Origin: Halorubrum persicum
GTDB taxonomy: Archaea; Halobacteriota; Halobacteria; Halobacteriales; Haloferacaceae
Assembly: GCF_002727125.1 (NCBI RefSeq)
Contig: NZ_NHOA01000084.1
Coordinates: 119,604-183,603, forward strand
Length of the DNA: 64,000 nt
Direction of reading: 5' to 3'
Each line of letters opens with the position of its first letter. Positions within the stretch are counted from its first letter, which is position 1. Shown piece by piece: positions 8,785 to 17,623 of the stretch. The translations under genes were made by a program, and so were the position numbers. The notes under the pieces are model-generated. The model made no database searches, was not told the DNA's origin, and saw only the letters and a list, made by a program, of their open reading frames with translations.

Positions 8785-9428
8785 TGGCGCGGGTGAAGAT
8801 CTGCGGGCTCACCCGGGGCGCGGACCTCCGGGCCGCGGTCGACGCCGGCGCCGACGCGGTGGGGGTCATCGCTGAGGTCCCCGTCGACTCCCCGCGCGAG
8901 GTCGACGCGGCGACCGCCGCGGAGCTGCTCGCGGACGTGCCCCCCTTCGTCACCGCGACGCTCGTCACCATGCCCGAATCCGCCGAGCGCGCGGTCGAAC
9001 TCCTCCGGACGGTCGCTCCCGACGCCGTCCAGCTCCACGGCGAGTGGACCCCCGACGAGATCCGGTACATCCGCGCGGAGACGGAGCGGAAAGTGCTGCT
9101 CGCGGTCGACGCCGACGACCCGGCGCGGGCCGAGGAGTTCGACGCGGTCGCCGACGCGCTCGTGATCGACTCGACCGACGAGTCCGGCGCGGGCGGCACC
9201 GGCGAGACGCACGACTGGGAGCGGGCCGGCGACCTCGCCGACCGGCTCACGTCGCCGGTGGTCCTCGCCGGCGGGCTCACGGCCGACAACGTCGCCGAGG
9301 CGGTTCGCGCCGCCGGCCCGTTCGCGGTCGACGTGGCCTCCGGCGTCGAACTGTCCGACGGGCGGAAAGACCACAACGCGGTGGCCCGCTTCGTGGCGAA
9401 CGCGGGCCGCGAGATGGAGCTGGCATGA
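8784..9428 (+). CDS. trpF: Phosphoribosylanthranilate isomerase
   Basis: TrpF converts phosphoribosylanthranilate to CdRP by an Amadori rearrangement on a TIM barrel. The N-terminal RVKICGLTRGADL carries the catalytic Cys (KICG). DAVQLHGEWTPDEI follows, a catalytic Asp sits within the barrel, and LAGGLTADNVAEAV with DVASGVE forms the phosphate-binding end. At 214 aa the length is normal. The start overlaps the trpD stop by one base (TGATG). InGPS (trpC) is not next to it and must be encoded elsewhere. Confidence 0.95.
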   Translation: MARVKICGLTRGADLRAAVDAGADAVGVIAEVPVDSPREVDAATAAELLADVPPFVTATLVTMPESAERAVELLRTVAPDAVQLHGEWTPDEIRYIRAETERKVLLAVDADDPARAEEFDAVADALVIDSTDESGAGGTGETHDWERAGDLADRLTSPVVLAGGLTADNVAEAVRAAGPFAVDVASGVELSDGRKDHNAVARFVANAGREMELA

Positions 9429-11104
9429 CGGAGGCGTCGACGCCGCTCGACCGCTCGAAGGCCGACTTCGTCGACCTCGCGGCCGACGCCGAGAAGCCGG
9501 TTGTGGTCCGCGCGTCCGCGTCGCTCGACCCCGACGTCACGCCGCTCGCAGCGTACGCGACGCTGGTCGGGGAGGGCCCGTACGGGTTCCTCCTGGAGTC
9601 GGGGGAGAAGGTCGCCTCCAGCGATCCCGACGGCGCCTTCACCGCCGACGGCGACGCCGACAAACACGCCCGCTACTCGTTCGTCGGCTACGACCCCGAG
9701 GCGATCGTCTCGGTCCACCCCGACCGGACGGACGTGACCCGACTCGGCCCCGCCGCGGCGTTCCTCGGGGAGGACGCGGACCGCGGCGGTTCGGGCACCG
9801 ATCTCGGCCCCGACGCCGGCGACGCGATCGACCGGATCCGGGCGGCGTTCCCGGACGTGAGCCTGCGCGGCTTCCCGGACACCGACCGGCAGATCCTCTC
9901 GGGGGGGTTCGTCGGGTTCCTCGCGTACGAAGCCGTCTACGACCTCTGGCTGGACGAGGTCGGCGTCGACCGCCCGGAGACCGAGTTTCCGGACGCCGAG
10001 TTCGCGCTGACGACCCGGACCGTCGTCTTCGACGACAAGGAGGGGACCGTCGATCTCGTGTTCACTCCCGTCGTCGGCGTCGACGACGACCCCGCGGCCG
10101 TCTACGACGACCTCGTCGCCGAGGCGGAGCGGGTCGGCGAAGCGCTCCGGGAGGCGTCCCCGCCCGCGCCCGACGGGATCCGCGTGGACGACGAGTCCGC
10201 CGACCCCCGCGAGGCGTACGAGGAGGCGGTGCGGACGGCCAAACAGCGCGTCCTCGACGGCGACATCTACCAGGGCGTGATCTCTCGGAGCCGCGAGCTT
10301 CGCGGGGAGGTCGACTCGCTGGGGCTGTACGCGGCGCTGCGCGAGGTGAACCCCTCGCCGTACATGTACGTCCTGCGCCACGACGACCGCAGCATCGTCG
10401 GCGCGAGCCCGGAGACGCTGGTGTCGGTGCGGGGCGACCGGGTCGTCTCGAACCCGATCGCCGGCACCTGTCCGCGGGGGACCAGCCCGGTCGAGGACCG
10501 CCGGCTCGCGGGCGAGATGCTCGCCGACCCGAAGGAGCGCGCCGAGCACACGATGCTCGTCGACCTCGCGCGCAACGACGTGCGGCGCGTCTCGGAGGCG
10601 GGGTCGGTCCGCGTCGAGGAGTTCATGAACGTGCTGAAGTACAGCCACGTCCAGCACATCGAATCGACCGTGACGGGGACGCTGGCGTCCGGCTCCGACG
10701 CCTTCGACGCGACGCGCGCGACGTTCCCCGCGGGCACCCTCACGGGCGCGCCGAAGGTGCGCGCGATGGAGATCATCGAAGAGCTGGAGACGACCCCGCG
10801 GGAGGCGTACGGCGGCGGCGTCGGCTACTACGCGTGGACCGGCGACGCCGACTTCGCCATCGTGATCCGGACCGCGACGCTCGACGAGTCGCCGCCGGAC
10901 GCGCGCAGCCCGAACGAGACCGCGGTGACCGTTCGCGCCGGCGCCGGGCTCGTCGCCGACTCCGACCCGGCCGCCGAGTACGAGGAGACCGAACAGAAGA
11001 TGGACGGCGTGTTGACCGCGATCGACCGGATCCGGGAGGACGCCGCCGCCGGCGACGGCGCCGCGGACGACCCCCTCCCCGCCGGCACGGAGGTCGACGA
11101 ATGA
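9425..11104 (+). CDS. trpE: Anthranilate synthase component I
   Basis: TrpE makes anthranilate from chorismate using ammonia delivered by TrpG. The 559-aa protein has the N-terminal Anth_synt_I_N domain (about 15-190) and the chorismate-binding domain (about 240-540). Signature stretches include GDIYQGVISRSRELRG, NPSPYMYVL, GASPETLV, NPIAGTCPRG, EHTMLVDLARNDV and FPAGTLTGAPKVRAMEII. Its ATG overlaps the trpF stop by 4 nt, and its own stop overlaps trpG by 4 nt. The open frame extends upstream to 9044, but that part is an out-of-frame shadow of trpF. Confidence 0.96.
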   Translation: MTEASTPLDRSKADFVDLAADAEKPVVVRASASLDPDVTPLAAYATLVGEGPYGFLLESGEKVASSDPDGAFTADGDADKHARYSFVGYDPEAIVSVHPDRTDVTRLGPAAAFLGEDADRGGSGTDLGPDAGDAIDRIRAAFPDVSLRGFPDTDRQILSGGFVGFLAYEAVYDLWLDEVGVDRPETEFPDAEFALTTRTVVFDDKEGTVDLVFTPVVGVDDDPAAVYDDLVAEAERVGEALREASPPAPDGIRVDDESADPREAYEEAVRTAKQRVLDGDIYQGVISRSRELRGEVDSLGLYAALREVNPSPYMYVLRHDDRSIVGASPETLVSVRGDRVVSNPIAGTCPRGTSPVEDRRLAGEMLADPKERAEHTMLVDLARNDVRRVSEAGSVRVEEFMNVLKYSHVQHIESTVTGTLASGSDAFDATRATFPAGTLTGAPKVRAMEIIEELETTPREAYGGGVGYYAWTGDADFAIVIRTATLDESPPDARSPNETAVTVRAGAGLVADSDPAAEYEETEQKMDGVLTAIDRIREDAAAGDGAADDPLPAGTEVDE

Positions 11105-11694
11105 AGGTCGTCGTCGTCGACAACTTCGACTCGTTCACCTACAACCTCGTCGAGTACGTCTCCGACCAGCCGCTCGACGGCGAGGCGATCGACGTAGCCG
11201 TGTTCAAAAACACCGCGTCGCTGTCGACGATCGCGGACGCCGACCCGGACGCGACCCTCATCAGCCCCGGCCCGGGACACCCGAAGAACGAGCGCGACGT
11301 GGGGGTGACGATGGCGGTGTTGCGCGAGCTCGCCCCCGAGGTCCCGACGCTCGGCGTCTGTCTCGGCCTCGAAGCCGCCGTCTACGAGTACGGCGGGAGC
11401 GTCGGCCACGCCCCCGAGCCGATCCACGGCAAGGCGTTCCCCGTCGACCACGACGGCGAGGGCGTGTTCGCGGGGCTCGACCAGGGGTTCCGCGCCGGGC
11501 GCTACCACTCGCTGGCCGCCACCGAGGTGCCCGACGCCTTCGAGATAACCGCCACCACGGACCACGAGGGCGCGGAGATCGTGATGGGGATCCGCCACCG
11601 CGACTACCCGATCGAGGCGGTGCAGTTCCACCCCGAAAGCGTGTTGACCGCCGCCGGCCACGACCTGATCCGGAACTTCCTCGCGTCGGTTTGA
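11101..11694 (+). CDS. trpG: Anthranilate synthase component II (glutamine amidotransferase)
   Basis: TrpG is a class I glutamine amidotransferase that supplies ammonia to TrpE. It begins KVVVVDNFDSFTYNLVEY, has the oxyanion strand ISPGPGHPKN, and carries the nucleophile Cys87 in GVCLGLEAAVY. In most homologues the elbow reads CLGHQ; here it is CLGLE, a variant that does not touch the catalytic Cys. The His and Glu of the triad are in VQFHPES. The 197-aa length is normal. It is the last gene of trpDFEG, with no trpCBA nearby. Confidence 0.95.
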   Translation: MKVVVVDNFDSFTYNLVEYVSDQPLDGEAIDVAVFKNTASLSTIADADPDATLISPGPGHPKNERDVGVTMAVLRELAPEVPTLGVCLGLEAAVYEYGGSVGHAPEPIHGKAFPVDHDGEGVFAGLDQGFRAGRYHSLAATEVPDAFEITATTDHEGAEIVMGIRHRDYPIEAVQFHPESVLTAAGHDLIRNFLASV

Positions 11695-11730
11695 CCGGGG
11701 CGGCGACCTCTTAACCGGAGCGGCAACCTT
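11691..11730 (+). repeat. Diverged 20-bp tandem duplication across the trpG stop
   Basis: Bases 11691-11710 and 11711-11730 align with 16 of 20 identical, and all four differences are transitions (G to A three times, C to T once). The first copy contains the trpG stop codon. It looks like an old tandem duplication. No function is evident. Confidence 0.5.
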
Positions 11731-11744
11731 CCCGATCTCCGCCG

Positions 11745-12368
11745 CTACTCGGTGTCTGCAGTCTCCCCGTCGTCGCCCTCCGTATCCCCATCCTCTTCCA
11801 CGCCCCGCCCGGCGAGCCCGACGAGGTGCTCGATCTCGGGGAGAATCACTTCATCGGCGCCGAGCCGGACCGCGTTCTCCGATCCGGGCAGACAGAAGAC
11901 GGGGGTGGCGGAGACGACGCCGGCGATCGCCCGCGAGCCGATCGTGCGCGTCCCGACCTCCTCGTACGAAAGCCGTCGGAACAGTTCGCCGAAGCCGGGC
12001 AGCGTCTTCGCGAAGAGCCCTTTCACGGCCTCCGGGGTCACGTCGTCCGGCGTCACGCCGGTCCCGCCGGTGGTCACGACCGCGTCGGTGTCCTTCCGCC
12101 GTGCCAACCTGTCGACGGCCCCCTGCACGCTGTCGTACTCGTCTGGAACGAGCTCGCGGACGGCAATCTCGTGGCCGGCCTCCTCGAACGCGGAGACGAG
12201 GTACTCGCCGGAGGGGTCGTCGTCCAACGACCGAGAAGAAGACACCGTGACGAGCGCGATCGAGACGGTGTCGGCGTCGTGGTGGTGGTGACCGTGATCG
12301 TGCGCGTCGTCTCCCTCGCCGTGGTCGTGCGCGTCGTCCTCCTCGCCGTGGTCGTGCGCGTCGCTCAT
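11745..12368 (-). CDS. moaB: MoaB/MogA-type molybdopterin biosynthesis protein with histidine-rich N-terminus
   Basis: MoaB/MogA proteins adenylylate molybdopterin before metal insertion. The fold is recognisable from VSIALVTVSSSRSLDDDPSGEYL, the substrate motif VVTTGGTGVTPDDVTPEAV, FGELFRRLSYEEVGTRTIGSRAIAGV and VFCLPGSENAV. The first 33 residues are unusual: three near-copies of (D)AHDHGE followed by HHHH, encoded by a tandem DNA repeat at about 12295-12366. This looks like a metal-binding or metal-storage segment, possibly tied to metal insertion (inference). The C-terminal 20 residues are acidic and disordered. Confidence 0.9.
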   Translation of the reverse strand: MSDAHDHGEEDDAHDHGEGDDAHDHGHHHHDADTVSIALVTVSSSRSLDDDPSGEYLVSAFEEAGHEIAVRELVPDEYDSVQGAVDRLARRKDTDAVVTTGGTGVTPDDVTPEAVKGLFAKTLPGFGELFRRLSYEEVGTRTIGSRAIAGVVSATPVFCLPGSENAVRLGADEVILPEIEHLVGLAGRGVEEDGDTEGDDGETADTE

Positions 12369-12446
12369 GACACCACGTATCCCGTCGACGGTGAAAACAC
12401 CTCTCCGACGTGACGGCCGATCGACCCGCAGCCGGCGGACCGCCGT

Positions 12447-12863
12447 TCAGGGCCAGTCGTCGCGCGACGTGTCGGGGGCGGGCTCCGACTCGTCCTCCCC
12501 GCTGGCGAGGATCCAGCCCGCGGCGTCGGCCGCGTCCTCGACGTGGAGGAACTCCCAGCCGGTCGCCTCGGCGAGGGCCTCGTCCTCCTCGTCGACGCCG
12601 ACGAACACGTGCCGGTCCGTGTCGAACTGCTGGGCGATGTTCTCCAGGCTCTCCTCGACGCCGCGCGGCCCCGAGAAGAAGTCCTGGCGCACGCGGTGTT
12701 TGCGGGTGAAGTTCGTGACGACGTAGGTCGGCTTCTCGCTGACCACGCCGACGTACTCCGTCCACTGCCGGGCGTTGTTGAACACGTCATTGGGGTCCGC
12801 GAGGGCCTTCAACGCCTCCAGCTCGAACGCCAGCGTCATGTCGGTAGATCCGCCACTGTCCAT
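12447..12863 (-). CDS. Conserved haloarchaeal protein of unknown function
   Basis: This 138-aa acidic protein has no signal peptide or membrane segment. The core (about residues 9-115) starts TLAFELEALKALADPNDVF and contains FTRKHRVRQDFFSGPRGVE and a central hydrophobic strand RHVFVGVDEED. Its look is that of the uncharacterised, halobacteria-restricted families, possibly DUF7124. An alternative start is Met9 at 12839. The last 20 residues are disordered and acidic. It stands alone between moaB and another small unknown gene on the same strand, with separate gaps of about 80 bp, so operon membership is uncertain. Confidence 0.7.
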   Translation of the reverse strand: MDSGGSTDMTLAFELEALKALADPNDVFNNARQWTEYVGVVSEKPTYVVTNFTRKHRVRQDFFSGPRGVEESLENIAQQFDTDRHVFVGVDEEDEALAEATGWEFLHVEDAADAAGWILASGEDESEPAPDTSRDDWP

Positions 12864-12948
12864 GGATCGGTGTTCTCGCGGCGGGCGAAAACAACTTCGC
12901 TTCCCGGGCCGTCACCGTCGGCCCCACGCGAGGCCGACAGCCGACGAC

Positions 12949-13164
12949 TCAGCGGGCGCGGACCTCGTAGTAGTCGGTGAACTTCACCACGTCGCCGTCG
13001 TCGAGGTCGTCAACCTCCGGCGCCGTCTGTGGCCGCCCCGCGAGCTCGCGGACGGTGACCTGCGTCTCCTCGTCGAGTTCGTCGTAGTGGCGGACCCGCG
13101 CGTCGGACGGGACCATTCCGGTGCGCCGCAGGCGGATACACCTGTTCGTCTCTCGAAGTGGCAT
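12949..13164 (-). CDS. Small conserved haloarchaeal protein, 71 aa
   Basis: The 71-residue soluble protein starts MPLRETNRCIRLRR and ends with an acidic strand-rich segment (VDDLDDGDVVKFTDYYEVRAR). The start at 13164 is chosen because a TATA-like ATAAATAG lies about 22-27 bp upstream. The longer frame from 13191 would run through that promoter element. No catalytic motif is visible and the function is unknown. Confidence 0.65.
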   Translation of the reverse strand: MPLRETNRCIRLRRTGMVPSDARVRHYDELDEETQVTVRELAGRPQTAPEVDDLDDGDVVKFTDYYEVRAR

Positions 13165-13221
13165 GTGGTACCATATGACACTATTTATCATAAACGTTGT
13201 GGGGCGTCCACCGGGCGAGCC

Positions 13222-15447
13222 CTATCGGGGCGCTCGCGGTAACGTGAGCGTGACGACGGTCCCGCGGGGGTCGGCGTCGCGGGCGGTCGCCGACCCGCCC
13301 GACCGCTGGACGACCCAGTAGACGAGCCACAGACCGAGTCCGCTCCCGTGGTACAGCGCTTCCACGGCCTGCCCGGTCTCGAGCACGTCCCGGTCCATGT
13401 CCGTCAGCCCGGGGCCGTCGTCGGCGATGCGGACCTCGACCGCCCCCGGCTTCGCTTCCACCGCGACGTCGACGACCGGTCGCTTTCGGTCGTGGTGTTC
13501 GATCGCGTTCCGGATCAGCTCGCCCAGCGCGCGGTCGATCCACGTCGTCACCGAGGCGATCGCCGGGTCGTCCGGGACCGAGATCGACACTTCGGCCGCG
13601 GGGAACTCCGTCTCGACAACCGACCCGAGCTGTTCGACGACGCGACCGACATCGACCGGCTCCCGCTCGGACGCGTCGCCGAGGATCTCGGTGATGTGGT
13701 GGGACTTCTCGCTCGTCGAGAGGAGCGCGTTGGCCCGGTTAACGATATCCGAGGCGGCACCAGAGACGTCGACGGCGGTCTCCGCACCGGAGCCCGTCTG
13801 CGGCACGTCGAGCTCCGCAACCTGCTCCGCCCGACCGCGGATCACCGTCAGCGCGTTCCGGAGGTTGTGCTGGAGGACCCGGTCGACGACGCGGAGCTGG
13901 CGCGCCCGGCTCTCGCTGTCGGTCACGTCTCGGAGGACGCCGACGACACCGGCGACTCCGTCGTCGTCCTCGGCGGGGTTCACGAGGGCGTAGTACCGAA
14001 CGTCGAGCGTCCGCTTCCCGCGGTTCGGGTGGACTCGCGTCGTTCGGTACTCGACGTTCCGCCCGTCGAGGGTCCGGTCAACGTAGCGCTGCACATCGGC
14101 GTACTGCTCGTCGTCCACGATGTCCTCGAGGGCCAGTTCGGCAATCTCCTCGTCGATGCCGATGTCGTGGTAGGCGCGGTACTGCTGGTTCGCAAAGAGG
14201 AATTGCCCCTCGCGATCGACGGCCGCGATGAGATCCGTCGCCCCCTCGACCGCGCGCTCGTACTGCTCCAGCTCGGCCTCGCGCGCCTTGATCTCGGTCA
14301 CGTCGCGACAGACGGCGAACGTTCCCGAGAGCTCGCCGTCGCCGTCGTAGTAGGGGTACCGCTGCGTGCTGAACGTCGGCTCTCGGTCGCTCTGCGGGAA
14401 GTCCGGAGAGACCTCGTACTCGGCGACCGACTCCGTTTCGATCACCGACTGGCGGTGCGCTTCGATCTCGGCGGCCGTCTCGTCGTCCATGAACGCGAAC
14501 TCGTCGGTCCCGTAGAGCGCTTCCCGGCGCTTCCCCGCGAGCTCGCAGACCGCCTCGTTGCACAGCTCGAACCCCCCGTCGAGATCCTGTAGCAAAACCG
14601 GGTCGTCGAGCTGTTCGACGATGTCACGGTACTGCTTCAACCGCCCCATCGCCGCCTTGCGGTCGCTGATGTCGATCTGTATCGCGACGAACCGCGAGAC
14701 CGTCCCCTGCTCGTCCGTCACGGGCGCGATCGTCTGGTGGGCGTGGTAGCGGCTCCCGTCCTTCCGCTGGTCGACGATCTCCTCTTCCCACACATCGCCG
14801 GCCATGAGCGTCGACCACAGCGACTCGTAGTACTCGTCCGACATCTCACCGGATTTGAGTATCGCCGGCGTCTCCCCGACCACGTCGGCGGGTTCGTAGC
14901 CGGTGTGTTCGGTGAACGCCGGGTTGACGTACTGGATCGTGCCGCTCGTATCTGTCACGTAGACGGCGTGGCCGGCGTGTTCGATGAGGTTGCGGAACGT
15001 CTTCCGCTCGCGCTCGGACGCCGACTCGACACCGTCGCGGAACACGCCGGTGTACACGGTCGATCCCGCCGACTGGTCGGCCGCGCGAGCGTGGTCGAGC
15101 CCCTCGTGTTCGTGAAACGTCGCCGAGAACGTCGTCGTTCCGCCGTCCGCGCGCGCCATCGGGACGGCGACGTGGCCGGCGCCACCGAGGCCGTCGGGAG
15201 ATTCGAACCGTCCGCGGAGCCAGTGCGTCCCCTCGTCCGAGGTGTCGTCGTCGATCAGCGACGCGAGGCGGCGACCGCGGAGATCGTCGGGAGCGTATCC
15301 GATTGCTGACTCGGTCGCCGGGTTCGCGTAGACGATCCGACCCCCGTCGTCGATCGAGAGGACCGGATCAGAACACCCCTGAACGAACGACCGGAAGAAT
15401 CCGTCTCCCGGCGTCGGCGGGCTATTGGTAGAGGCTCCACGGGACAT
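13222..15447 (-). CDS. Multi-PAS sensor histidine kinase
   Basis: This 741-aa soluble kinase has no membrane helices, so it senses a cytoplasmic signal. Four PAS/PAC repeats are visible: about 18-130, 145-262 (AGHAVYVTDTSGTIQYVNPAFTEHTGYEP, a typical redox or ligand PAS), 268-385 and 395-515. The dimerisation helix carries the haloarchaeal H-box VLQHNLRN at about residue 526. It is followed by a HATPase_c domain with the N box ELIRNAIEHHD, the DDGPGL G1 box and GSGLGLWLV G2 box. No receiver or response regulator is adjacent, as is common for these orphan haloarchaeal kinases. The signal and output partner are unknown. Confidence 0.93.
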   Translation of the reverse strand: MSRGASTNSPPTPGDGFFRSFVQGCSDPVLSIDDGGRIVYANPATESAIGYAPDDLRGRRLASLIDDDTSDEGTHWLRGRFESPDGLGGAGHVAVPMARADGGTTTFSATFHEHEGLDHARAADQSAGSTVYTGVFRDGVESASERERKTFRNLIEHAGHAVYVTDTSGTIQYVNPAFTEHTGYEPADVVGETPAILKSGEMSDEYYESLWSTLMAGDVWEEEIVDQRKDGSRYHAHQTIAPVTDEQGTVSRFVAIQIDISDRKAAMGRLKQYRDIVEQLDDPVLLQDLDGGFELCNEAVCELAGKRREALYGTDEFAFMDDETAAEIEAHRQSVIETESVAEYEVSPDFPQSDREPTFSTQRYPYYDGDGELSGTFAVCRDVTEIKAREAELEQYERAVEGATDLIAAVDREGQFLFANQQYRAYHDIGIDEEIAELALEDIVDDEQYADVQRYVDRTLDGRNVEYRTTRVHPNRGKRTLDVRYYALVNPAEDDDGVAGVVGVLRDVTDSESRARQLRVVDRVLQHNLRNALTVIRGRAEQVAELDVPQTGSGAETAVDVSGAASDIVNRANALLSTSEKSHHITEILGDASEREPVDVGRVVEQLGSVVETEFPAAEVSISVPDDPAIASVTTWIDRALGELIRNAIEHHDRKRPVVDVAVEAKPGAVEVRIADDGPGLTDMDRDVLETGQAVEALYHGSGLGLWLVYWVVQRSGGSATARDADPRGTVVTLTLPRAPR

Positions 15448-15521
15448 CTAATAGAACGAAAGAGACACAGCCGGGAAAGGCTGCTGGACGACGGACGCCC
15501 CCCGCGGCGCCGCGACTGGGG

Positions 15522-16760
15522 TTACTGCTCGGTCGGCGCGGCCAGGTCGTCGACGGAGAAGCCGGGCTCCATCAGGACATCCGTCTGGTCGCTCACGTCG
15601 CGACCCTCGCGCATGAGCTGTTTGAACGCGGACTGCGGCGAGAGGTCGCCGATGAGCACGCCGCCGACGATCTTGCCGTCCTTCAGCGCGACGCGGCGCC
15701 ACTCGCCCTCCGCCGTGGTCGCCTCGACGGAGTCGTCGCCGAGCGTCGGGTGGCCAAACGAGAGGAACGGGAAGTCGAAGTGGGTGATCGAGTACGAGGA
15801 GACCCACTCGAACTCCTCGCACCCGTAGTCGATCATGTTGCGGGCGGCGATCGTCCCCTGCTCCTTGGCCGACCCCCACGAGCCGTTTTTCGCCCGCTCG
15901 CCGAGGATCAGGTCGTTGAACGTGGTGATATCCCCCGCGGCGAACACGTTGTCGACGTTGGTGCGCATGAACTCGTCGACGACGATGCCGTCATCGGTCT
16001 CCAGCGGCGTGTCCTGAACGAGCTCGGTGTTGAAGTCGAGTCCGATGGCGACGCCGGCGAAGTCGCACTCGTAGCGCTCGCCGTTCGGGTCGATCGCGGC
16101 CGTGACGTGGCCGTCGTCGTCGACTTCGAAGTGGTCGACGCCGGAGCCGAAGACGGGCTCGACGCCGCACTCGCGCATCGCGTCGTGCATGATCTCCGCG
16201 CCCTCCTCGGAGAGGGCGTAGCGCCACCAGTTGTCACCGCGCATCAGGTACTTGGCCTCGACGTCCTGCGCGCCGCAGATCGCCGCGAAGTCGATGCCCA
16301 AGAGCCCGGCGCCGACGATGACCGCCTGTTCGGCGTCCTCGACGCTCTCTTTGATCCGCCGGGCGTCTTGGAACGTCCAGAAGTGGTGGATCCCGTCGGC
16401 GTCCGCGTTTTCGACCGGGAGCTGCTGGGGAGTGCCCCCGATCGCCACCAGCAGGGAGTCGTACTCGAATGTCTCGCCCTCGTGAGTGTGGACCGCGTCG
16501 TTCTCGACGTCGATGTCGACGACGACCGTGTTGAGCCGGAGGTCGACGTCGTGGTCGTCGTACCACGATTCCTGGTGGATCGAGATCGGGGCTTCGGGGA
16601 GTTTCCCCTTCGCGTACTCCTTGATCAGGATCCGGTTGTAGAGGGACTCACCCTCGTCCGTGAGAACCGTGATCTCGGCGTCGGGGGCTTCCTCGCGGAG
16701 CGTCTCGGCCGCGGACGCGCCCGCGATACCATCACCGATGATCACGTACGAATCGCTCAT
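15522..16760 (-). CDS. NAD(P)/FAD-dependent oxidoreductase (nitrite reductase large subunit-like)
   Basis: This is a pyridine nucleotide-disulfide type flavoprotein of 412 aa. The N-terminal FAD motif YVIIGDGIAGASAAE, the NAD motif VIVGAGLLGIDFA and the late FAD motif VFAAGDITTF are intact, with an ILIKEYAKGKLPE segment as in NirB/rubredoxin reductase-like enzymes. There is no redox-active CxxC pair. The C-terminal domain (from about 325) has a small FAD-associated fold. The start at 16760 is supported by a TATA-like ATTAACC 29 bp upstream. The electron acceptor cannot be deduced. Confidence 0.88.
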   Translation of the reverse strand: MSDSYVIIGDGIAGASAAETLREEAPDAEITVLTDEGESLYNRILIKEYAKGKLPEAPISIHQESWYDDHDVDLRLNTVVVDIDVENDAVHTHEGETFEYDSLLVAIGGTPQQLPVENADADGIHHFWTFQDARRIKESVEDAEQAVIVGAGLLGIDFAAICGAQDVEAKYLMRGDNWWRYALSEEGAEIMHDAMRECGVEPVFGSGVDHFEVDDDGHVTAAIDPNGERYECDFAGVAIGLDFNTELVQDTPLETDDGIVVDEFMRTNVDNVFAAGDITTFNDLILGERAKNGSWGSAKEQGTIAARNMIDYGCEEFEWVSSYSITHFDFPFLSFGHPTLGDDSVEATTAEGEWRRVALKDGKIVGGVLIGDLSPQSAFKQLMREGRDVSDQTDVLMEPGFSVDDLAAPTEQ

Positions 16761-16926
16761 ACGCGGGCGTTCGGATTCATGGTTAATGTGGGTTGTCATC
16801 CGCGGCTGGAACCGTGCTAAGCCCCCGCAAAGCGCTCCCGACGGGGCGATAGACGATCCCTCGGCGCGAACTCGCACGGCGCAGACCGGTCTGACTCGGG
16901 GACGTTCGGCACCGCGCCGGACCGCG

Positions 16927-17505
16927 TCAACGGTCGGCGCCCGCGGGCTCGGCGGGGAACGCCTTCTCGCCCGCTTCGATCGCAACGTCCAGCCAGTTCT
17001 CCGCGGGAATGAGCGGGCACTCGTACGCGTGGTTGTAGGCGCACGTCGGGTTGTACGCGACGTTGAAATCGACCACCCACTCGCCGTCGACGCGGTCCCG
17101 ACCGGGTTCTAAGTCCATGTATCGACCCGCGCCGTACGTCTCCTCGCCGTTGGTCTCATCGCGGAAGGGGACCCAGAAGCGGTCGGCGCCGTCGGCCGGG
17201 CGGTACGCCTGCACGACGACGGGTTCGCCGTCAACGTCGAGGCGGAACTCCCCCCAGCGCCGGTACGTCTGCTCGCCGTCGGCGGTCGTTTCGACGGTGA
17301 CCGTCTCCTTCTCGTCGTGTTCGTGAAGGGGAGCGACGAACCGGTACGCGGGGTCCGGGTCGAAGTATTCGAGCCCGGGGAAGGCGTCTCCGCGCATCGA
17401 AACCGGGAGCGGCGACCGCCCCGAGTCGCGGAACTGCTCGATCTTCGCCTGCCGCTCCGCCTCGATCTGTGCGGCCCAGTCCTCCTCGGGAGTCATTTCG
17501 TTCAT
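16927..17505 (-). CDS. DUF1684 family protein (paralogue 1)
   Basis: The 192-aa protein is recognisable as DUF1684 by the hydrophilic N-terminal helix, WVPFRDETNGEETYGAGRY, and the conserved C-terminal block YNPTCAYNHAYECPLIPAENWL with two invariant cysteines. DUF1684 proteins occur in bacteria and haloarchaea and have no established function. A second copy is at 34131-34676 in this window. The start codon lies inside a palindrome (17504-17521), which suggests autoregulation or control by a neighbouring repressor. Met4 (17496) is an alternative start. Confidence 0.88.
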   Translation of the reverse strand: MNEMTPEEDWAAQIEAERQAKIEQFRDSGRSPLPVSMRGDAFPGLEYFDPDPAYRFVAPLHEHDEKETVTVETTADGEQTYRRWGEFRLDVDGEPVVVQAYRPADGADRFWVPFRDETNGEETYGAGRYMDLEPGRDRVDGEWVVDFNVAYNPTCAYNHAYECPLIPAENWLDVAIEAGEKAFPAEPAGADR

Positions 17506-17521
17506 ACACTATATTGTGTAT
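17504..17521. promoter_or_regulatory. Palindrome over the start of the DUF1684 gene
   Basis: The six-base arms ATACAC and GTGTAT are separated by six AT bases. The site overlaps the leftward start codon (17503-17505) and is markedly AT-rich in this GC-rich region. A bound protein would block initiation of a leaderless transcript. No regulator gene is adjacent. Confidence 0.5.
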
Positions 17522-17623
17522 TTCGTGCAATAACGCTTTCGTCGGGGGCGAGCAGCGGCGCTGGGAGGCCGAGACGCGGTCGCGTCGCCACAGATTCAAG
17601 GTCGTCGCCCCCCAACGAGCGTT

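Noticed and set aside
9044..9424. Extended N-terminus of TrpE
   Set aside because: The extra residues are an out-of-frame reading of trpF; the ATG at 9425 gives the family start and a 4-nt overlap.
8552..10657. Open frame of 701 codons on the minus strand over trpD-trpF-trpE
   Set aside because: No recognisable domain, and it opposes three well-supported overlapping genes.
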